Shown piece after piece: positions 1 through 5,816 of a stretch of 18,095 bases of DNA (positions are counted from its first letter, which is position 1; each line of letters starts with the position of its first letter). This DNA comes from JAWLDV01 sp046537975. Its GTDB lineage: Bacteria > Desulfobacterota > Desulfobulbia > Desulfobulbales > SURF-16. Below the pieces are notes generated by a model that was not told where the DNA came from, ran no database searches, and saw nothing but the letters and a program-made list of their open reading frames with translations. Made by a program: the position numbers and the translations under genes. The DNA lies in the NCBI GenBank assembly GCA_046537975.1, contig JBKHJR010000060.1, positions 1 through 18,095 on the forward strand. The letters are read 5' to 3'.

Positions 1-52
1 ATCTCCGCTCTCTTTCAAGCGGACGGAAGCCCGGCTTTGCCAGGCAAACAAA

Positions 53-86
53 AGGTGCATGAGGAATGGGAATTCCTCATGCACCT
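53..86 (-). terminator. Perfect 15-bp hairpin, likely terminator of the 195-851 gene
   Basis: The arms 53-67 and 72-86 are exact reverse complements (15 bp) around a 4-base loop. Read on the minus strand the stem is followed by TTTGTTTG, the T-rich tail expected of an intrinsic terminator. It lies about 110 bases after the TAG stop of the secreted-protein gene at 195-851. The stem is mostly A/T and G/C balanced rather than GC-rich, so a repeat-derived hairpin remains possible. Confidence 0.6.
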
Positions 87-194
87 CAAGTTGGGGAAGG
101 GGGGTACTCCGGGTAGAACTTTATATCTGCCACTCTGCCGGACCGCTCCATCCATATAGGTGTTGGGATCGGGAAGACCTCTCCATAGCATATC

Positions 195-851
195 CTACTC
201 ACTGTCCGGGAGTAATTTATTTTTTTGCAAAAAGCTTTCTAAAACAGGCTGCGAGGAAATCATTATATAATAGTTGATCTCTTCGCCCTCGTTATTCTCA
301 ACCCTGTCCAGCGGCACACTGCTGTCAAACTTTACCGTAGCCAGGACCTGCAAATCCCCTTTACTTTTCAATTGGTTAAACCTTTCCTCCCCTATTTTGC
401 CATCCTTGTCATAGGCCCAATAGATCATTTTATCATGGGCCATGGTGGTCGGCTCCCCAAACCTGTCCATAGTCTCAGCCACTCCTGTTTTCAGGTCTTC
501 GCTGCCGACACCGTCATAGCGTTTAAATACCGCCAGGATAATATTATCCTTCCTGGAAGCTACCACAGAAACCTGCTGGTCCCGAAATTTGTAAGTCCCT
601 TTGAAGGATTCTTCCAACTCCTGCCCTCTGGCTAGGTCAAGCTGATCATCATTCAAAGCATGACCGATAAAATAGCCGTCAAAACCCAGCTTCAAGCTGC
701 CGAGATTTTCAAGCATTTCCCCGTTCTCCAGGGCTTCAGCCCGGAGAGAATGGCCGGCCGTGAGAAACATAATCACCATAACGGTAAGAACCAAAAGTAT
801 TTTCCTATAGATGCCCTTTGCTACTGCTAAATTCTGCATTTTTTCTTCCAT
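195..851 (-). CDS. Secreted protein of unknown function
   Basis: I do not recognise this 218-residue protein. The N-terminus has a basic stretch, then a hydrophobic core (about residues 17-32) and a plausible signal peptidase site after SLRA, so it is probably periplasmic. The remaining ~180 residues are soluble and mixed in charge, without cysteines, haem motifs or transmembrane segments. The ATG at 851 has no clear Shine-Dalgarno sequence. The ATG at 839 (fifth codon) is preceded by GGAAG at useful spacing and may be the real start; it leaves the signal peptide intact. It is on the same strand as the octahaem cytochrome gene and 123 bases after it, but a hairpin between them suggests partial or full transcriptional separation. 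A role with the cytochromes is only suggested by position. Confidence 0.7.
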   Translation of the reverse strand: MEEKMQNLAVAKGIYRKILLVLTVMVIMFLTAGHSLRAEALENGEMLENLGSLKLGFDGYFIGHALNDDQLDLARGQELEESFKGTYKFRDQQVSVVASRKDNIILAVFKRYDGVGSEDLKTGVAETMDRFGEPTTMAHDKMIYWAYDKDGKIGEERFNQLKSKGDLQVLATVKFDSSVPLDRVENNEGEEINYYIMISSQPVLESFLQKNKLLPDSE

Positions 852-904
852 AATAATTAAGACTAAAAAGCTACCGCACTAAGGATATAAGTTTTAAGAC
901 CATT

Positions 905-962
905 CAGGCTTAAGGGCTGAGGAGAATTCAACTATGAGATAATCCCTCAACCCTAAAGCCTG
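905..962 (-). terminator. Imperfect hairpin after the octahaem cytochrome gene
   Basis: The arms 905-922 and 945-962 pair with two mismatches over 18 bases. The structure starts 13 bases after the stop of the octahaem cytochrome on the minus strand. The bases beyond it are not a clean T-run, so it could be a rho-assisted terminator or an mRNA-stabilising stem rather than a classic intrinsic terminator. Confidence 0.45.
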
Positions 963-974
963 ATAATCTGAAAA

Positions 975-2564
975 TTAATCCTCGTAGCGTCTCTCCTGTT
1001 CTTCCTTGATAGACTCCAGGATATCAGCGCTGAATCCTTCTTCCCGCCATTTATGTTCAGGGCGGGCCATCAGTTCGCCAACCTCCTTTTCATACTTCTC
1101 AATCATGCCGTGTTCTTCAGCCAGTTTCATCAATTCAGGCAGGAACTTAAAATAGAAGTTCTCAGCTACTTCATACATACCATGCCAATGAGTGTAGTCC
1201 GGTCCCATCATCGAAGCGCCGTGACGGGCTCTTCGACCTTCATGGTGCCAGAGTTCCCACCAGTGCCAGCCCAGATCACTATGAAAAGTAGAGCCCTTAA
1301 CCAGTCCATCCTCCTTGGCCATACCATAGAGCCTTTGCGCCGGCTTGGCGAATTTCTCATTATAGGTGACCACCAGAGAATCAAACTGCTTATAGAAATT
1401 CTCGATCTGTTGTATGCCATGGCAGGACTTGCAGACTCCCTTCATCTCTTTTCTCCGCTGTTTCCAGCTTATTACCTTATCGATGGTTTTCTGGGTACTT
1501 ACCTTCTTCAGGCCGCCGTTCTCACCCCGTACGTACTCGATAACCTCCTTTTTTTGGCCGGGCCGGGGCGGAATATCCCCCGGTATGTCCTTAACAGTGC
1601 CGTCATTGAAAATGGCCCGGTTCATCTTGGGAGATACCTTGGCTCTCAGATTCCAGGAAATCCGATCGCCGACGTTATGACTTGCAGGTTCAACTGCCCC
1701 GTTTTTCTTGACATACGCCCCCATATGGCAGGTTGTACAGGTCGGGGCATTATAGTAGTGTTTACCAAGCACCCATTTACCGTCTTTGAGGATGTTCATT
1801 TCATTTTGGCCATCACCTCTGGGGAGAGCATTATAGGCTATACCGTGTTTGGATTCCTCATAGACCTCTTTCTGGGGATGATCCGGGCCCATATGGCACT
1901 TGCCGCAGTTATCCGGCTGCCGCGCCACACTGGAACGGAAGGAGTGCTTGGAATGACAGGCCATACAGGCTCCCTTGGTGCCGTCCGGGTTGATCCGGCC
2001 GATCCCGGTGTTGGGCCAGGTCTTGGGATCGATCATGACCGCCTCGTTCTCATTGAGCATGGGCTCACCTTTCTCGTCTTTCATGACCTTGACCACCGAA
2101 CCATGGCACTGCCAGCAGCCGTTCACCGCATCCGCCTTGTCCTCCATGGAACAGATGACTTCGGCCAGAACGTTATCCAGGGAGGCCATAATCTGGCCGG
2201 CAGTGGCATGATGGGAATTGGTCATCTCCTTGGTCTCGTCCTCATGGCAGTACCCGCAGTCCTTGGGGGTCTGGATTGTCTTAATGACTACCCCTTCGTG
2301 CTTGTAGGCCAGATCATCATCCGGGTTGGCGGCATGACAGTTGTAACAGCCCACTCTACCGTCCTCTGCCGCGGCATGGGGGGAATTTTCCCATTGAAGA
2401 ACCAGGGAACGGTTCTCTTTCAAGTGGCAATTTATACATTTGGTATTTTTATCCTGAATCTCCTCATCTTTTGCCTTCTTGGAATAATCAGTGGTCCCGT
2501 AAGCCGCACTTGCAGCAAAGACCGCCAATGCAGTTAGCATAAACACCTTTGACCAATTTTTCAT
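975..2564 (-). CDS. Octahaem cytochrome c, hydroxylamine oxidoreductase (HAO) family
   Basis: This is a 529-residue periplasmic protein with an N-terminal signal peptide (residues 1-23) and exactly eight CxxCH haem motifs, beginning at C43, C73, C103, C150, C200, C220, C276 and C378. The fourth, GCWQCHG, sits where HAO-family proteins carry the catalytic haem. The C-terminal part has the HAO-like run ending in GPDYTHWHGMYE (residues 454-465), followed by helical sequence. Family members oxidise hydroxylamine or hydrazine, or in anaerobes reduce nitrite or hydroxylamine. The presence of a quinone-linked NrfCD module makes the reductive direction more likely here. There is no membrane anchor, so it is presumably a soluble periplasmic enzyme docked to the tetrahaem subunit. 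Translation starts at an ATG with AAGGAGGA six bases upstream. It is the fourth gene of the operon, 109 bases after nrfD. An octahaem tetrathionate reductase is a less likely alternative. Confidence 0.85.
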   Translation of the reverse strand: MKNWSKVFMLTALAVFAASAAYGTTDYSKKAKDEEIQDKNTKCINCHLKENRSLVLQWENSPHAAAEDGRVGCYNCHAANPDDDLAYKHEGVVIKTIQTPKDCGYCHEDETKEMTNSHHATAGQIMASLDNVLAEVICSMEDKADAVNGCWQCHGSVVKVMKDEKGEPMLNENEAVMIDPKTWPNTGIGRINPDGTKGACMACHSKHSFRSSVARQPDNCGKCHMGPDHPQKEVYEESKHGIAYNALPRGDGQNEMNILKDGKWVLGKHYYNAPTCTTCHMGAYVKKNGAVEPASHNVGDRISWNLRAKVSPKMNRAIFNDGTVKDIPGDIPPRPGQKKEVIEYVRGENGGLKKVSTQKTIDKVISWKQRRKEMKGVCKSCHGIQQIENFYKQFDSLVVTYNEKFAKPAQRLYGMAKEDGLVKGSTFHSDLGWHWWELWHHEGRRARHGASMMGPDYTHWHGMYEVAENFYFKFLPELMKLAEEHGMIEKYEKEVGELMARPEHKWREEGFSADILESIKEEQERRYED

Positions 2565-2570
2565 AAGATC

Positions 2571-2578
2571 TCCTCCTT
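2571..2578 (-). promoter_or_regulatory. Strong ribosome binding site of the octahaem cytochrome
   Basis: On the minus strand AAGGAGGA stands six bases before the ATG at 2564. It is a near-perfect Shine-Dalgarno sequence. This gene, unlike the three upstream ones, is not coupled through an overlapping stop codon, so this site fits independent, high-level translation. Confidence 0.75.
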
Positions 2579-2673
2579 ACGCATTTAACTTTGACTTGCA
2601 CTTTAAAAAACTTATCTCAGCTCCACTGTTACAACGTGCCTGACACCCCCTTCTTCTTTCTTGTATTTCATTT

Positions 2674-3849
2674 TTATCCTTCCTGCTGCCAGAAAGGAAA
2701 AATTTTGCTCAGGATGTAGAGAATGATAAAAGGCAGGGCCATGATAATTATGGCCGGCAGGATACCCTCCTTTTCCAGCCATTCCGGATGAAAAAAGACA
2801 CTTCCCCTTTCACTTTTGGACATGAGCTGGCCACCGATCACCACATTCCAGCGCATGAGTAGTACCTGAATAAGAATCATGAGGGAAACCAACGGAGCAA
2901 CAAACTTGACTATACTGTCCCTTACCCGGAAAAGACTCAACCAGGCCAGCAGGAGAAAAGGAATAACGGAAAAAATCATAACCTGGGCCACCCAGTAGGA
3001 TTCAAAAAGAGGTCCCCACAACAGGGATTCCAGAGTATACCAGTGATGACTGGCCATATAGCCATGGCTGAAGACCTCCAGCATCTCAAAACCGAAATCA
3101 AAAATGAAAAAGGCCCAGAGAAACTTGAGAGAGACCCTGACACTATGAACGTCAATGGTGCCGCCGCTGAAGGTCTTGATCAGAGTATAGAGCAGGATTA
3201 TACCGGCAATGCCGGAGACACAGGCGGACAGCAGAAAGATGACCGGCATAAGAGGTGTGGCCCACAGGGGATTGGCCTTGACTCCCCCAAAGATAAAGCC
3301 GACATAACCATGAAGAATACAGGCCATGGGAATCCCTATGCTGGCAAGAAAAGTAACCATTTTATGATCCAGATTCAGGGCCTTTTCGGAAATATTATCA
3401 GTGCCGATGGTCAGGATATTATAAATGGTTCTCTTTATTCCGGTAGCTTTAGCCTTCAGCTTGACCAGAGTAGAACGGTAAATAAAGATAATTTCCAGAA
3501 TAAGAACTATGGCATAGGCCATATAGATGTAACCGAAACCTGCCATGGCAGAACTGGGACTGGGTGTCACCATCATATTGAAGGCTCGTTCCGGATGACC
3601 CAGATGATTTAAGAGTGGCAGGGTGGCACAGGCCAGAAAAGCGAAGGCAAAAAGCAATGAAAATCTGGATAAAGGCTTAAAGGCCTGTATGCCGAAGACG
3701 TGGTAAAGAGAAGAGACAATAAAGGCTCCAGCCACGATCCCGGTAATATAGGGGTAGAGGACGATCATCAGGCTCCAGTGGACATGAAGATCATTGGGAA
3801 AAACAAAATTGGTCAATGCACCAGCTGCACCGCCTTGGGCTATATCCAT
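2674..3849 (-). CDS. nrfD: NrfD/PsrC-type quinone-binding membrane subunit
   Basis: This 391-residue integral membrane protein has about nine strongly hydrophobic segments (roughly residues 24-52, 62-83, 103-124, 163-189, 196-224, 238-263, 286-308, 314-343 and 363-386). It carries the segment MRWNVVIGGQ (332-341), typical of NrfD/PsrC/DsrP-family proteins that exchange electrons with the quinone pool. Its expected partner is the NrfC-like iron-sulfur protein encoded immediately upstream. The NrfC stop and the NrfD start overlap in TAATG, with GGGAGGTGG as ribosome binding site, so the two are translationally coupled. No molybdopterin catalytic subunit is present. The likely electron route is therefore menaquinol to NrfD, NrfC, tetrahaem cytochrome and octahaem cytochrome. 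The symbol denotes family membership, not proven nitrite reduction. Assignment to the NrfD superfamily is secure; the specific complex is inferred. Confidence 0.85.
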   Translation of the reverse strand: MDIAQGGAAGALTNFVFPNDLHVHWSLMIVLYPYITGIVAGAFIVSSLYHVFGIQAFKPLSRFSLLFAFAFLACATLPLLNHLGHPERAFNMMVTPSPSSAMAGFGYIYMAYAIVLILEIIFIYRSTLVKLKAKATGIKRTIYNILTIGTDNISEKALNLDHKMVTFLASIGIPMACILHGYVGFIFGGVKANPLWATPLMPVIFLLSACVSGIAGIILLYTLIKTFSGGTIDVHSVRVSLKFLWAFFIFDFGFEMLEVFSHGYMASHHWYTLESLLWGPLFESYWVAQVMIFSVIPFLLLAWLSLFRVRDSIVKFVAPLVSLMILIQVLLMRWNVVIGGQLMSKSERGSVFFHPEWLEKEGILPAIIIMALPFIILYILSKIFPFWQQEG

Positions 3850-4643
3850 TAGACCACCTCCCTTCTCAGTCCAAGATAATGAAGTGATGGTTTATTCCCC
3901 ATATCAGGTTTGAGCACGGAAATGACATGGGGTTGACGAAGTATACTGTAGACTTCGGACTCTTCATCATTCAGATCCCCGAACTTTCTGGCCTGAACAG
4001 GACAGACATTGACGCAAGAAGGCAGAAGCCCCTTGCGGACCCGATGATAGCACCAGCTGCACTTGTCAGCAGTCCTGGTTTCAGGGTTGAGAAAACGGAC
4101 CGAATAGGGGCAGGCCTGGACACAGTAGCCACAGCCCACACATCTTTCATAATCGATGAGAACGAAACCGTCTTCAGTCTGAAAAGTGGCACCAACCGGG
4201 CAAACCTGGACACAGGAAGGTTCCTTGCACATATTACAGAGCTTGGGCACAAAAAAGGTATCCCTGACCGGATGGGGCAGGTCATGGCGCGGTTCGGTAT
4301 AACCCTTGAGACCTCCGTCCGGACAGTCAACATAGACATTGTCATGGTCATCTATGATATAACGCTCCACCCAGGTGCGATAATTGCCGTCAGGTACCTG
4401 ATACTCATTCTTGTCTGCCACACAGCAGGAACCACAGCCGATACAGCGAGTAATATCAACGATAAAGGTAAAGTTCCTGCCGGTGAAAAAGCTGTTCTCC
4501 TCCCTCATCCCTGGTATTTGTTCCTTAACTTCCTTGCCGCCGGCCGGTATTACCAGCAGGAGTGATCCGGCGATAGTCCCCCGCAGAACTTTCTTGATAA
4601 AAGCCCGCCGGTCCCGGTTTATTTCTTTTTTAATTTCCTCCAT
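3849..4643 (-). CDS. nrfC: NrfC-like 4x[4Fe-4S] ferredoxin with Tat signal
   Basis: This 264-residue protein begins with a twin-arginine signal (DRRAFIKKVL at 11-20, then a hydrophobic stretch to about residue 33), so it folds in the cytoplasm and acts outside the membrane. Four cysteine motifs follow: C67xxC70xxC73, C136xxC139x4C144x3CP, C168xxC171xxC174x3CP, and C195xxC198x11C210x3CP. This is the layout of NrfC, PsrB and DmsB proteins, which wire an NrfD-type membrane subunit to a periplasmic redox partner. The first motif is unusual: the expected fourth cysteine, at position 77, is Asp, while an extra Cys is at 74. The start codon overlaps the stop of the tetrahaem gene (TAATG), with AGGAGGAAT just upstream. 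The protein probably bridges NrfD and the tetrahaem cytochrome. Confidence 0.88.
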   Translation of the reverse strand: MEEIKKEINRDRRAFIKKVLRGTIAGSLLLVIPAGGKEVKEQIPGMREENSFFTGRNFTFIVDITRCIGCGSCCVADKNEYQVPDGNYRTWVERYIIDDHDNVYVDCPDGGLKGYTEPRHDLPHPVRDTFFVPKLCNMCKEPSCVQVCPVGATFQTEDGFVLIDYERCVGCGYCVQACPYSVRFLNPETRTADKCSWCYHRVRKGLLPSCVNVCPVQARKFGDLNDEESEVYSILRQPHVISVLKPDMGNKPSLHYLGLRREVV

Positions 4644-5191
4644 TATTCCTCCTCTTCTTTAAGTCCCATCATCCTGCGGGCTGCCTTGACATACATAAGG
4701 GGGGCATGGACGTTATGGCATTGATCACAGATATGGTCAGTGCGGACATTCTTTTCCTTTAGATGTTCCGGCATGGATATCATCTTGATGGATTCCGGAG
4801 GCCTGGCCCTGATCACCTCGTTATGGCAACGCAGGCAGAGTTTCTTGATTTTTTTGCCTTTTTTCACAGGTAGCTTATCCGTTACCCTGCCGTCTTCAAT
4901 ATGGTCGGCATACGGACCGTGGCAAAATTCACAGGAGACTGTTTTATGAATTCCTTCAAGATGCATCTCTCTTATGTGATGATGGCATTCCATGCAGGAG
5001 TCGTTGGTTTTGTTGCGGATGGGCCTGTTCTTCTCCTCCTGCACGGCTGCCGGCCGGTAGTATCCATATTTTCCGAATTCATCAGGCAATAACAGCCCCC
5101 TGACAAGATATCCACCCACCGCCGCCACCACCAAGATCACCAGTATCCTGATCAGATGCGTATTATACTTTGTCTCATAATCGTTTTTCAC
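4643..5191 (-). CDS. Membrane-anchored tetrahaem cytochrome c
   Basis: This 182-residue protein has one N-terminal transmembrane anchor (residues 13-31) and four CxxCH motifs: 66-70, 87-91, 119-123 and 155-159. The last is followed by NVHAP, common after haem sites in multihaem carriers. The stretch GIHKTVSCEFCHGP resembles small cytochromes attached to NrfCD- and Cbc-type quinone complexes more than classical NapC/NrfH, so I leave the gene without a symbol. It is the first gene of the operon and probably relays electrons from NrfC to the octahaem enzyme at the outer face of the membrane. The start is a GTG: AAGGAGG stands five bases before it, and an adjacent ATG at 5193 runs straight into a TGA stop, so the GTG is well supported. 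Confidence 0.82.
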   Translation of the reverse strand: MKNDYETKYNTHLIRILVILVVAAVGGYLVRGLLLPDEFGKYGYYRPAAVQEEKNRPIRNKTNDSCMECHHHIREMHLEGIHKTVSCEFCHGPYADHIEDGRVTDKLPVKKGKKIKKLCLRCHNEVIRARPPESIKMISMPEHLKEKNVRTDHICDQCHNVHAPLMYVKAARRMMGLKEEEE

Positions 5192-5333
5192 ATCCGCCTC
5201 CTTAAAGTCCCTTCAAGCCCTTCACTCATAAACCACACTTTCACTAGTACCTTTGATAAGTATCTCATAAGGATGTAACTGAAAAACCATAATCTTACAT
5301 GGAGGTACGTCATGGACAGACAATGAACAGAAA

Positions 5334-5350
5334 TAACCTTCGGGTAACGT
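5334..5350. promoter_or_regulatory. Second copy of the palindromic element
   Basis: TAACCTTCGGGTAACGT matches the palindrome centred at 5374/5375 in 13 of 17 positions and keeps the core ACCTT-NN-GGTAAC. The 34-bp centre spacing, a little over three helical turns, would suit two dimers binding to nearly the same face of the DNA. Confidence 0.45.
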
Positions 5351-5365
5351 TGCAGCAGACCGAAA

Positions 5366-5383
5366 TGTTACCTTAAGGTAACA
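5366..5383. promoter_or_regulatory. Perfect 18-bp palindrome, candidate operator of the cytochrome operon
   Basis: The sequence TGTTACCTTAAGGTAACA is a perfect dyad. It is itself enclosed by complementary 7-base arms AGCAGAC (5354-5360) and GTCTGCT (5391-5397). A second, less perfect copy with the same ACCTT-NN-GGTAAC core lies at 5334-5350, 34 bp away. The pair lies 145-190 bp upstream of the GTG start of the tetrahaem cytochrome. I cannot assign the motif to a named regulator; it is not the FNR/NnrR type (TTGAT-N4-ATCAA). Confidence 0.55.
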
Positions 5384-5816
5384 ACAATCAGTCTGCTCTC
5401 CTTGCCACTGTTCTCTCTATTTTCTGCTATACCCGGGCTGACACCCTACAACATCTCTCATACGGGGCTTTATAGATCAGCTGATCCCTGTCTGCCGAGC
5501 AACTCTTGTATTTACTACAGCAATAAAGATGCCAAATTAACCGGAATCAGACATTAGAATAGCGGGACAATATAAGAGTGCCGGGACAGGGGATAAATTG
5601 AAGTCGCCAGCTAAAAAATTTCCGCTTGACTGCCAAAAGGCGGATAGATACAGATCACGGACTTAAGAGATGGTGTGAGGACAGCTTTTCGGAACCAAGG
5701 GTGGGCAGTTGGGACACTAATGAAACACCAAACTTGTCAAGAGAGGAGAAGGCTTCCGGCAACCTGAAGCATATTTAAATTTTATATTTTATATTGGCCA
5801 TATTATTCTCGAAATC

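Larger units (their letters stand above)
5192..5816. other. 625-bp intergenic control region between cytochrome operon and glgX
   Basis: Both flanking genes are on the minus strand, so this region is upstream of the tetrahaem gene and downstream of glgX. It holds the ribosome binding site of the tetrahaem gene (5197-5203), two copies of a palindromic element (5334-5350 and 5366-5383), a 12-bp palindrome GATCAGCTGATC (5475-5486) and an AT-rich tail (about 5773-5815) next to the glgX stop. I see no convincing gene, riboswitch, RNA gene or clear intrinsic terminator for glgX. Confidence 0.6.

Noticed and set aside
88..194. Possible tRNA or riboswitch between the secreted-protein gene and its terminator
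   Set aside because: Some tRNA-like words (GGCAGAGTGG) appear on the minus strand, but no cloverleaf, T-arm motif or acceptor stem can be formed.
59..277. Open frame on the plus strand over the left-end hairpin
   Set aside because: It starts inside the terminator-like hairpin, overlaps the end of the secreted-protein gene and encodes low-quality, Cys/Arg/Ser-rich sequence.
1053..2537. A 494-codon open frame on the plus strand opposite the octahaem cytochrome
   Set aside because: It lies entirely antisense to a gene with eight haem motifs, a signal peptide and a strong ribosome binding site. Its product has no recognisable motifs and is explained by codon composition of the true gene.
5402..5418. 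Sigma-54-like promoter (TGGCAAG...GCAG on the minus strand) before the cytochrome operon
   Set aside because: The GG and GC elements are two bases too close and the -12 element lacks TTGC.
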